DNA of 5,155 nt from ZC4RG29 sp036381475. GTDB lineage: Bacteria; Bacteroidota; Bacteroidia; Cytophagales; Cyclobacteriaceae. This document shows, in pieces, positions 1 to 5,155 of the stretch; positions within the stretch are counted from its first letter, which is position 1, and each line of letters starts with the position of its first letter. A program made the translations under genes and the position numbers. Location: contig DASVCT010000076.1 in assembly GCA_036381475.1 (NCBI GenBank), forward strand, positions 1 to 5,155, written 5' to 3'. The notes beneath the pieces are model-generated. The model made no database searches. It worked only from the letters and a program-made list of their open reading frames with translations, and had not been told where the DNA came from.

Positions 1-222
1 TGGGTCGGAAGCTTGCCGGTGGTAAAGATTGCGCTGGATGCCTATAGGGAGCCGTATCGATCGCCCGTCTTTGACGGAATGCCCGCCGGGAAAAAATTTT
101 TAACGGCGATCTCATCTGCAGTAGTTGTCTTGTATAAGATGCTGCCGGCCCGCTGGAGACATAACGTACATAAAGACGACATTTACGGCAGTGTTCAGCC
201 GAGCAACCAGCTTGTCAAGTAG
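1..222 (+). CDS. 3' end of an unrecognised gene in a polysaccharide locus (5' truncated by window)
   Basis: The frame is open from base 1 to a TAG at 220-222, so this is the last 73 codons of a longer gene whose start lies outside the window. The visible tail contains a moderately hydrophobic stretch (FLTAISSAVVVLYKMLP), followed by a basic segment (ARWRHNVHK) and a polar C-terminus. I see no catalytic motif and do not recognise the family. A TTG at 13 could be read as a start, but nothing resembling a ribosome-binding site precedes it, and the open frame upstream of it argues for a truncated gene. It lies in the same direction as the following glycosyltransferase with a 68-nt gap to that gene's preferred ATG, so the two are probably co-transcribed. 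From context alone it may be another glycosyltransferase or a sugar-modifying enzyme; that is inference. Confidence 0.6.
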   Translation, partial: WVGSLPVVKIALDAYREPYRSPVFDGMPAGKKFLTAISSAVVVLYKMLPARWRHNVHKDDIYGSVQPSNQLVK

Positions 223-290
223 GGACCCGAGACAAGAGCGTGTCCATCTCCCTTGAAGCCAAAACCTTACGACGTTCAACCGTTTCAGGC

Positions 291-1157
291 ATGATCTACA
301 TCACAATTCCCGTTCACAACCGGAGGACTTTGTTGCGGAATTGCCTGCTTTCGTTCCGCGCCCAAACCAATAAGGATTTTCGCGTTGTGGTAACCGATGA
401 CGGATCCACGGATGGAACGGAAGAAATGCTTAGAACGGAATTCCCGGAAGTCACGGTTATCAGGGGTGATGGCAACCTTTGGTGGACCGGCGCGATAAAC
501 ACGGCGATAACCCATGTGCTCAGCTTTTGCAAGGAGGATGACCACATATTGGTTATCAACGATGACCTTGAGGTCCCCCCTGAGTACATTGCCAATTATT
601 ATTCGCTGGCTGAGCGTTATCCCCGCTCCCTGATCGGATCTGTTGTTACCGATTTTCATGACCAGGACCTGCTAACAAATGGCGGTGTCGTAATGAATTG
701 GACTACCGGGAAATGGAGGGCGTTGAATGAGGGCAAAAGTCTTGCCTCATTCGGACAAGGACACATCGAAGAGAATGTCTCTTACCTTACGGGCAGAGGA
801 ACTCTGATTCCTGTGGAAGTCTTCAAAAAATTGGGCATCTATAACAACAGGCACTACACCCAATGCGGCGATACCGAGCTTCCCATTCGTGCTAGAAAAG
901 CAGGCTATCGTTTGCTGGTAAGCTACGACGTCCCCGTCTTTAGTCACAAAGGGCATAGCGTTCATAAAGAAGAATACACCCTTGCTTCGCTGAAGAGCTA
1001 TTATTTCGACATTCGGTCGCATGTCAATATCAAGGAACGGTTCTGGTTTGCCATCGATTCAACGGCGAACATCGTCCATGGACTCTGGTTCTTCGCCATG
1101 GATTTCACGCGAATAACGGTTCATTTCTTCCGAAAACTGAGAATGCCCTGGGCCTGA
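291..1157 (+). CDS. Family-2 glycosyltransferase, rhamnosyltransferase-like (COG1216 type)
   Basis: This is a probable cytoplasmic or membrane-associated GT-A glycosyltransferase that adds a sugar from a nucleotide donor to a lipid-linked repeat unit. Numbered from the ATG at 291 (288 aa), the protein has the N-terminal PVHNR motif (7-11), the nucleotide-binding TDDGSTDGT (35-43), and GDGNLWWTGAIN (59-70), which is characteristic of this subgroup. It also has a metal-binding NDD (90-92), TGRGTLIP (167-174) and GDTELPIRARKAGY (193-206), where the family carries its acidic acceptor-site motif. The length is normal for the family. The frame also allows a GTG at 240, but that adds 17 polar residues ahead of the first beta-strand. 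Family members begin only a few residues before PVHNR, so I prefer 291; neither start has a strong Shine-Dalgarno sequence. The linkage and sugar cannot be read from sequence; rhamnose is only the commonest annotation in the group. Confidence 0.9.
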   Translation: MIYITIPVHNRRTLLRNCLLSFRAQTNKDFRVVVTDDGSTDGTEEMLRTEFPEVTVIRGDGNLWWTGAINTAITHVLSFCKEDDHILVINDDLEVPPEYIANYYSLAERYPRSLIGSVVTDFHDQDLLTNGGVVMNWTTGKWRALNEGKSLASFGQGHIEENVSYLTGRGTLIPVEVFKKLGIYNNRHYTQCGDTELPIRARKAGYRLLVSYDVPVFSHKGHSVHKEEYTLASLKSYYFDIRSHVNIKERFWFAIDSTANIVHGLWFFAMDFTRITVHFFRKLRMPWA

Positions 1158-1328
1158 ACCTTGCTGACGCGGAAGATTTTCAACAGGCTGTGTACGTATC
1201 TTACATTGCGCATACCCACTTTATCCTTGCAGAGCGCTTTTTTGACCTGTTTTTATTCATTTCACAGAATAGACCTTACATGGAAACAGTCATGAGCGAT
1301 ATTTGCTAAGAACCAGAAAAGTCCCCTG
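1158..1328. other. 171-nt gap between two same-strand genes, no confident feature
   Basis: The stretch between the glycosyltransferase stop and the nucleotidyltransferase ATG is longer than the other same-strand spacings here and is T-rich around 1238-1262. There is a run of six T at 1238-1243 preceded by GCGC at 1234-1237, and a second GCGC at 1208-1211, but the stem would be only four pairs with a 22-nt loop. I do not call a terminator. GATATTTG at 1298-1305 matches five of six defined positions of a Bacteroidota -7 element (TAnnTTTG), but no TTG lies 17-23 nt upstream, so a promoter is not supported. One + frame stays open from inside the glycosyltransferase gene to a TAA at 1307-1309; see findings. 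Confidence 0.4.
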
Positions 1329-2177
1329 ATGAAAGTTGTCCTATTTTGTGGAGGCACCGGTATCCGCCTCCAGGAATACTCGGAGCGAATTCCCAAGCCA
1401 TTGGTACCCGTTGGCAACAGACCCATGATCTGGCACGTCATGAAATACTATGCCCACTTCGGGCACAGAGATTTTATATTGTGCCTTGGGTACAAAGGCG
1501 ATGAGATCAAGAATTACTTCATGAAGTACAAGGAGTACTTGTCGAACGATTTCATCCTGAGGGCCGGATCTAATATTGACCTTTTTGAACGCGACATCCA
1601 CGACTGGAACATCACATTTGCGGATACGGGCCTCTATGCGAACATTGCGGAACGTCTGTTGGCAGTCAAGAAATATCTGAAGGGTGAGAATGCCTTCCTG
1701 GTGAACTACGCGGACGGCCTCACGGATCTCCACCTCCCTGACATGATCCAGGCTTTCCAGAAATCCGGAAAGGTAGGGATGCTGATGGTTACACGGCCCA
1801 GAAAAGACCTTCGTGTTACCTCCATCGAACCTACCACAACGGAGGGTGCCGCCAGAGTTACATCCGTGAACAAGCTGGATGAGGTTTGGTTCAATGCCGG
1901 CTACTACATTTTCAGGAAGGAAATTTTCAGACACATTGACCCGGACGGTGACCTTCTCGAATATACATTTCCCCGGCTGGTTGCCCTCAGTCAACTAATG
2001 GCCTATCCCTATGACGGCATGTTCATCGCCATGGACACCTTCAAGGAAAAGCAGGCGCTTGACGATATGTATGATCGGGGTGATACGCCCTGGCAGGTTT
2101 GGAAAGGCGGATTTGGGACACCGCAGGACGTTGATCGCTCCGATACCCTTGACCAGCTGAATTACTCCGCGAGATAG
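1329..2177 (+). CDS. Sugar nucleotidyltransferase, glucose-1-phosphate cytidylyltransferase-like
   Basis: This 282-aa protein belongs to the NTP_transferase family and probably couples a hexose 1-phosphate to an NTP to give an NDP-sugar in the cytoplasm. The N-terminal nucleotide-binding loop reads CGGTGIRL (7-14), followed by the conserved IPKPLVPVGNRPMIWHVMKY (21-40). LCLGYKGDEIKNYF (51-64) is close to the RfbF (CDP-glucose) branch. A metal-ligand aspartate sits in NYADGLTD (D129), FNAGYYIF (189-196) forms the sugar pocket, and the second metal aspartate is in AMDTF (D237). The usual Thr of GGxGTRL is Ile here, and the EKP motif of classical RfbF is absent. It therefore belongs to a variant subgroup whose CTP and glucose specificity is assumed by similarity only. 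The ATG fits the family N-terminus exactly but has no Shine-Dalgarno sequence. No CDP-glucose 4,6-dehydratase gene is adjacent. Confidence 0.85.
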   Translation: MKVVLFCGGTGIRLQEYSERIPKPLVPVGNRPMIWHVMKYYAHFGHRDFILCLGYKGDEIKNYFMKYKEYLSNDFILRAGSNIDLFERDIHDWNITFADTGLYANIAERLLAVKKYLKGENAFLVNYADGLTDLHLPDMIQAFQKSGKVGMLMVTRPRKDLRVTSIEPTTTEGAARVTSVNKLDEVWFNAGYYIFRKEIFRHIDPDGDLLEYTFPRLVALSQLMAYPYDGMFIAMDTFKEKQALDDMYDRGDTPWQVWKGGFGTPQDVDRSDTLDQLNYSAR

Positions 2178-2206
2178 GTCACGCTTCTGGCGGTGACCAC
2201 CGGTCA
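2177..2206. terminator. Hairpin at convergent gene junction, possible bidirectional transcription end
   Basis: GGTCAC at 2177-2182 pairs perfectly with GTGACC at 2193-2198. The stem can extend by two more G-C pairs (2183/2191 and 2184/2190) past a bulged G at 2192, closing a 5-nt TTCTG loop. A competing hairpin, TGACC (2194-2198) with GGTCA (2202-2206), shares the middle arm. The structure fills the 26 nt between the two stop codons and includes the last base of the + stop and all of the minus stop. It lacks a T-run on either side, so it is not a classical intrinsic terminator. Position and symmetry are what suggest a role in ending transcription from both sides. Confidence 0.35.
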
Positions 2207-3007
2207 AACCCTGGGATGACGCGACAGCCTTGAGGGATGAAAGATCCTCCCAAAAAAATGCTGAATCGTGAGCCAGAGGAAATGAGAGTTCGTCACCAGG
2301 TATCTCCTCCACAGTCGCTTCGGTTCAAGTGCCAATCGGTACACCCATTCCAGGGAATAGTCCTGCATCCACTTGGGAGATCGCTTTACCATGCCGGCAT
2401 ACACCTGGAAAGCCTGCCCTAGACCCAGCATGCAGGCATTTATCTTTCCTCTGTTCTCAGCCATCCACCGTTCTTGTTTGGGACACCCCAGGGCAACAAA
2501 AACCAAATCCGGGTTCGCCGAGTTTATTCGATGGATTATTTCATTTTTTTCATCGTCGGTCAAAGGGCGAAAGGGCGGTGCGTAATGACCCTCGATCCGA
2601 AGGGTTGGATTCTCCAGGAGAGCCCTGCGGCGCATCGCTTCGAGAACCTCCTCCGTAGTCCCATAAAAGTATACAGACTTCCCTCGGCTGGCGCATTCGC
2701 GCAGCAGGTCACCAATGACATCCATCCCTGCCACCCGTTCTTGTTTCACCTTCCTGAACAGCCGAAGGAACACGGTCAGTGGTTTACCATCGGGTGTCAC
2801 TAAGTCGGCCTGGTTGATTACTCTTGCGAATGATGGATCCTTGTATGCCTCAACCACCATATGCACATTGGCGAAGCATACATATGATGAAAGCATGCCG
2901 TCGGCAAGCGCAAATATCGCATCGATAAACTGCTTATACGTCCCCAGGGAAATCCAGGTACCAAAAATGTTTGCCCTCTCCGGTAAAACAGTGGATGTAC
3001 GGTACAA
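2204..3007 (-). CDS. WecG/TagA/CpsF family (GT26) glycosyltransferase
   Basis: This is probably the enzyme that adds the second sugar to the undecaprenyl-diphosphate-linked primer made by the adjacent WcaJ-like protein, acting at the cytoplasmic face of the membrane. Numbered from the TTG at 3007 (267 aa), it shows NVHMVVEA (47-54), the family hallmark ADLVTPDGKPL (67-77) and ERVAGMDV (90-97). The Asp of PDG corresponds to the proposed catalytic base in TagA. It also shows VYFYGTTEEVL (112-122), LVFVALGCPKQERWM (168-182) and LEWVYRLALEPKRLWRRY (219-236), whose basic tail is thought to contact the membrane in TagA. The frame extends to a GTG at 3076, which would overlap the upstream gene by 37 nt. 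I prefer TTG 3007 because AGGA lies four bases before it and it places PDG near the position seen in TagA. It follows the wcaJ-like gene by 32 nt with this start, so an operon is likely. The donor sugar is unknown; ManNAc-type sugars are the characterised donors of the family. Confidence 0.85.
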   Translation of the reverse strand: MYRTSTVLPERANIFGTWISLGTYKQFIDAIFALADGMLSSYVCFANVHMVVEAYKDPSFARVINQADLVTPDGKPLTVFLRLFRKVKQERVAGMDVIGDLLRECASRGKSVYFYGTTEEVLEAMRRRALLENPTLRIEGHYAPPFRPLTDDEKNEIIHRINSANPDLVFVALGCPKQERWMAENRGKINACMLGLGQAFQVYAGMVKRSPKWMQDYSLEWVYRLALEPKRLWRRYLVTNSHFLWLTIQHFFGRIFHPSRLSRHPRV

Positions 3008-3039
3008 TGTATCCTGATCGTGCGTCAAGATCGGGTTAA

Positions 3040-4425
3040 TTAGTATGCGCCGCGTTCCCCCCTGAACATGTTCCACACCGTCAGGAATATGATCTTCACA
3101 TCCAGACTCAGGCTCCAGTTTTCCATGTACTTCACGTCGTATTCAACCCTTTTTTCCATCAGTCCGACTTCCTTGGTTTCGCCACGGAAGCCGTTGACCT
3201 GCGCATAGCCCGTGATTCCGGGATTAACGAAATGCCTCATCTTGTATTTCTCGATGATACCGGAATACTGGTCAAGCTGGCTTTTGATCTGTGGCCTTGG
3301 TCCAACAACTGACATGCTGCCCATCAGAACATTAACAAATTGCGGGAGCTCATCCAGGTTTGTTTTCCGCAGGAACTTGCCCACCCGTGTTACGCGGGGA
3401 TCGTTCTTAGTCGCCTGCACTTCCTGATTCGCATTGACTACCATGGTTCTGAACTTGTAGCATTCAAAGAGCTTATTCTTTCTCCCCAGCCTTAATTGCT
3501 TGAATATGATCGGGCCTTTCGAGTCAAGTCGTATCGCAATCGCGATAATCGGAACCACGATTGGAAATACAGTAAGGATTACGGCAAGCGAGAACAAAAT
3601 ATCGAAGGCGCGCTTCAATGCTGCATTGATAGAAATGCCCAAAGGTTCCCTGCGCGTGGTGAGAACAGGCAGGGAATCGTACAGCAGCACGTTGTAGTTT
3701 TCCGTTACCACGTTGCTGAAGTCGGGGGCAATACGGAAGTAGATACAATTGTCATCCGCGAATTGGGATATCTCCTTTATCAGTTCCTTCTCTGTGAGAG
3801 GCAGGGCAAAATATATCTCATCAATATTCTCCCGTACACAGAACTCCTTCACATCCGCCAGTGTGCCCTTGATAAGCGACGGATCGACTACGGTTGAATC
3901 TCTCTTGTCGTCGAAGAACCCACGGAACTGGTACCGGGTAAGGTCGTGTGATTCGAAAAAGCTTTGAATTGACTTTCCCGACTGCGTTGCACCCACGATA
4001 ACAAATCGCCGTTGGTCAAATCCCGAAAACTCCAGGTACTTTGACAGTATCTTGTAGGTTACTCTCGAGCCGATTACCATGACGGCCGTAAACAGATATA
4101 CGGCGAGAAGGAAATTTACAGGCACGCGGTACGGTTCGAACGCGAGCATGATCCCGGCGATCAATACCGCATGCATGAAAAGGATGCCAACCAAGTGCGT
4201 GCTAATCGTCTTGATCAGGCTGAACTTATTAAGGTGATAGATCTTGTTGAATCCGGCAATGACCCAGCAAAGACTGAAGATCAGCAGGAAAGAAGTTGAC
4301 TGGTCCGGCGTTAGCCCTGAACTGAGGCCTACCTTCTTGGCCAGAGTAAAGGCTATGCTGATCAGGTAAAAGTCGACGATGAAGACCATCACTTTGATCA
4401 GCCTGGAGTAATACCTATCTTCCAT
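3040..4425 (-). CDS. WcaJ-like undecaprenyl-phosphate glycosyl-1-phosphate transferase
   Basis: This 461-aa polytopic membrane protein is of the PHPT (polyisoprenyl-phosphate hexose-1-phosphate transferase) family. It transfers a sugar phosphate, typically glucose-1-P from UDP-glucose, to undecaprenyl phosphate and so starts repeat-unit assembly. Four hydrophobic segments lie at about 11-29, 45-59, 77-95 and 103-119. A Rossmann-like CoA_binding_3 domain follows (RRFVIVGATQSGKS, 139-152), then the linker LPVLTTRREPL (252-262) and the re-entrant membrane helix (274-299). The catalytic domain contains GPIIFKQLRLGRKN (304-317), KFRTM (324-328), LDELPQ (357-362), SVVGPRP (372-378) and NPGITGYAQVNGFRGE (401-416). 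The C-terminal NMFRGE..AY resembles Bacteroidota homologues. Many of these have His after GPRP; here it is Gln379, a position I regard as variable. The ATG at 4425 fits the family start and is preceded by an A/T-rich tract without a Shine-Dalgarno sequence. It is first in a two-gene unit with the GT26 gene and divergent from gmd. Confidence 0.92.
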   Translation of the reverse strand: MEDRYYSRLIKVMVFIVDFYLISIAFTLAKKVGLSSGLTPDQSTSFLLIFSLCWVIAGFNKIYHLNKFSLIKTISTHLVGILFMHAVLIAGIMLAFEPYRVPVNFLLAVYLFTAVMVIGSRVTYKILSKYLEFSGFDQRRFVIVGATQSGKSIQSFFESHDLTRYQFRGFFDDKRDSTVVDPSLIKGTLADVKEFCVRENIDEIYFALPLTEKELIKEISQFADDNCIYFRIAPDFSNVVTENYNVLLYDSLPVLTTRREPLGISINAALKRAFDILFSLAVILTVFPIVVPIIAIAIRLDSKGPIIFKQLRLGRKNKLFECYKFRTMVVNANQEVQATKNDPRVTRVGKFLRKTNLDELPQFVNVLMGSMSVVGPRPQIKSQLDQYSGIIEKYKMRHFVNPGITGYAQVNGFRGETKEVGLMEKRVEYDVKYMENWSLSLDVKIIFLTVWNMFRGERGAY

Positions 4426-4522
4426 ACATGTGTAAGGTTAAAGCCAATTGACAGTCTAAAAGTAGGCAGTCGAGTACGTTTTTCACATGATGGTGGTCAT
4501 CGCCAGCCAAAACTTTGCTCAT
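4415..4522 (-). CDS. Possible 35-codon ORF or gene remnant upstream of wcaJ-like gene
   Basis: An ATG at 4522-4520 opens 35 codons ending in a TAG at 4417-4415, overlapping the first 11 bases of the wcaJ-like gene in another frame. GGAGGA at 4537-4532 lies nine bases before the ATG, the strongest Shine-Dalgarno match I found in the window. The predicted peptide starts MSKVLAGDDHHHVKNVLDCL, which lines up with the start of response-regulator receiver domains: MSK-[IV]-L, the acidic DD pair, then a [VI]xx[VL]LxxLL helix. The phosphorylated Asp near residue 50 and the rest of that domain are absent. It may be a remnant of a lost regulator gene, a leader ORF coupled to wcaJ translation, or a chance frame. 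Low confidence as an expressed gene. Confidence 0.22.
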   Translation of the reverse strand: MSKVLAGDDHHHVKNVLDCLLLDCQLALTLHMYGR

Positions 4523-4582
4523 TGGGCAATTTCCTCCAACCCGGTAAAATTGTAAGTAAAATGGCGCAAAACAAGCGAAATA
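4426..4582. other. Divergent intergenic region between wcaJ-like gene and gmd
   Basis: These 157 nt separate the two divergent start codons. They hold the candidate gmd promoter on + and the receiver-like small ORF with its GGAGGA site on minus. For the minus direction the best -7-like match is TACTTTTA (4464-4457), but no TTG box lies at a suitable distance upstream, so I do not call a wcaJ promoter. An ATGA/TCAT repeat at 4487-4500 is only four pairs long. Both leftward and rightward polysaccharide genes are presumably controlled from here. Confidence 0.5.
4521..4552 (+). promoter_or_regulatory. Candidate Bacteroidota-type promoter for gmd
   Basis: TTG at 4522-4524 is followed after 20 nt by TAAAATTG at 4545-4552. 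This matches five of the six defined bases of the Bacteroidota -7 element TAnnTTTG, and the spacing fits the accepted range to the -33 TTG/TTTG box. Transcription would start near 4556-4560, giving a short leader of about 25 nt before the gmd ATG. A TTTG at 4514-4517 is also present, but at 27 nt it is too far from the -7 box. The call depends on the organism really being Bacteroidota. Confidence 0.4.
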
Positions 4583-5155
4583 ATGGATAAAAAGGACAGA
4601 AAAGTTGCCCTGATTACGGGGATCACGGGTCAGGATGGGGCCTATTTGGCGGAATTGCTGCTAAAAAAGGGATACACCGTGCACGGTATCAAGCGGCGCA
4701 GCTCGTCCCTCAATACGGAGCGTATCGACCATTTGTACCAGGATCCCCACGAAAAGGACATCCGATTCAAGCTCCACTATGGGGATTTGACGGATTCTAC
4801 GAATCTGATCCGGATTATCCAGGAGGTTCAGCCCGATGAAATCTACAACCTCGGAGCCATGTCGCACGTAAAGGTCAGCTTCGACGTTCCCGAATACGCT
4901 GCCAACACGGACGGAATCGGGACGCTGCGTATCCTGGAAGCAGTCAGATTGCTGAATTTGGCCCAAAAAACGCGAATTTACCAGGCTTCCACCTCGGAGT
5001 TGTATGGGCTCGTACAGGAAATTCCCCAGTCGGAACGAACCCCTTTCTACCCCCGCTCACCCTATGCAGTAGCCAAGCTGTATGGATACTGGATCACAGT
5101 CAATTACAGGGAAGCGTACGGAATGTTTGCGTGTAATGGAATCCTGTTTAACCAC
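4583..5155 (+). CDS. gmd: GDP-mannose 4,6-dehydratase, N-terminal 191 codons (3' truncated by window)
   Basis: Gmd converts GDP-D-mannose to GDP-4-keto-6-deoxy-D-mannose in the cytoplasm. That product is the branch point to GDP-L-fucose, GDP-D-rhamnose, GDP-perosamine and related sugars. This is an extended short-chain dehydrogenase. The cofactor loop TGITGQDGAYL occupies 12-22, and RRSSSLNTERI (38-48) contacts the NADP ribose phosphate. NLGAMSHVKVSF (89-100) follows, where many homologues have Gln for Met. The catalytic STSELYG lies at 136-142 with T137 and E139, and SPYAVAKLY at 159-167 supplies Tyr161 and Lys165. The frame is open to the last base at NGILFNH, just before the conserved SPRRGE segment, so roughly half of the usual length of about 350-375 residues is seen. 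The start ATG has an A-rich upstream sequence and no Shine-Dalgarno sequence. The partner gene that would reveal the final sugar, such as fcl or rmd, would be expected beyond the right edge. Confidence 0.96.
   Translation, partial: MDKKDRKVALITGITGQDGAYLAELLLKKGYTVHGIKRRSSSLNTERIDHLYQDPHEKDIRFKLHYGDLTDSTNLIRIIQEVQPDEIYNLGAMSHVKVSFDVPEYAANTDGIGTLRILEAVRLLNLAQKTRIYQASTSELYGLVQEIPQSERTPFYPRSPYAVAKLYGYWITVNYREAYGMFACNGILFNH

Noticed and set aside
285..659. Minus-strand frame of 124 codons opposite the glycosyltransferase
   Set aside because: It is covered by the PVHNR, DDGSTDGT and NDD motifs of the + strand gene, so it is a shadow.
1208..1243. GCGC repeats followed by six T, considered as an intrinsic terminator for the glycosyltransferase gene
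   Set aside because: The stem is only four base pairs with a 22-nt loop, and flanking bases do not pair.
1341..1994. Long minus-strand reading frame of 217 codons opposite the nucleotidyltransferase
   Set aside because: It lies wholly inside a gene with clear family motifs on the other strand, and its translation shows no recognisable domain; it is a codon-structure shadow.
2329..2803. Overlapping + frames (109 codons each) opposite the GT26 gene
   Set aside because: They are proline- and serine-rich shadow translations antisense to a gene that carries the hallmark GT26 motifs.
3496..3897. 133-codon + frame opposite the wcaJ-like gene
   Set aside because: It is antisense to the CoA_binding_3 and transmembrane part of a well-supported gene, has no ribosome-binding site, and its charged composition is typical of a shadow frame.
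4457..4464. TACTTTTA on the minus strand, considered as the -7 box of a wcaJ promoter
   Set aside because: There is no TTG or TTTG box 17-23 nt upstream, and the final G of the consensus is missing.
4561..4590. Nine-codon + frame starting at ATG 4561 and overlapping the gmd start
   Set aside because: It is too short to support, has no ribosome-binding site, and would begin at or near the predicted transcription start.
1..5155. CRISPR arrays, tRNA or rRNA genes, insertion sequences, attachment sites
   Set aside because: I saw no direct repeats with regular spacing, no cloverleaf-like sequence and no transposase motifs; nearly all the window is explained by polysaccharide genes.

Overview
This 5.2-kb window is part of a surface-polysaccharide (O-antigen, capsule or exopolysaccharide) biosynthesis locus. 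Base composition is close to half G+C. Two things point to Bacteroidota. The C-terminal half of the initiating sugar-phosphate transferase resembles the Bacteroidota WcaJ-like type, with a GFRGETK motif and a terminal NMFRGE..AY. The clear starts also lack a Shine-Dalgarno sequence and are often A-rich, and gmd is preceded by a fair TTG / TAnnTTTG-type promoter. This taxonomic reading is an inference from motifs, not from a search.

Layout, left to right. (1) The 3' end of an unrecognised gene on +, cut by the window edge. (2) A family-2 glycosyltransferase of the rhamnosyltransferase-like (COG1216) type on +. (3) A 171-nt gap with no confident feature. (4) A sugar-nucleotide transferase related to glucose-1-phosphate cytidylyltransferase on +. 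(5) A 26-nt convergent junction carrying a compact hairpin that reaches into both stop codons. (6) On the minus strand, transcribed in the order wcaJ-like then wecG/tagA-like, a membrane initiating glycosyl-1-phosphate transferase and a GT26 glycosyltransferase. (7) A 157-nt divergent intergenic region. (8) The first 191 codons of gmd (GDP-mannose 4,6-dehydratase) on +, cut by the right edge.

The expected division of labour is as follows. The WcaJ-like enzyme loads the first sugar phosphate on undecaprenyl phosphate at the inner membrane. The WecG/TagA-like enzyme probably adds the second sugar. The GT2 enzyme extends the repeat unit. Gmd and the nucleotidyltransferase supply activated sugars: GDP-4-keto-6-deoxymannose (towards fucose, rhamnose or perosamine-type sugars) and an NDP-hexose, perhaps CDP-glucose. 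No flippase, polymerase or CDP-glucose dehydratase lies inside the window.

The most unusual item is a 35-codon reading frame (minus strand, 4522 to 4415) in the divergent region. It has a strong GGAGGA ribosome-binding site, its beginning resembles the N-terminus of a response-regulator receiver domain, and it runs into the start of the wcaJ-like gene. It may be the scar of a rearrangement or a leader ORF. Otherwise the window is an ordinary polysaccharide locus, and I found no evidence of a wholly new system.
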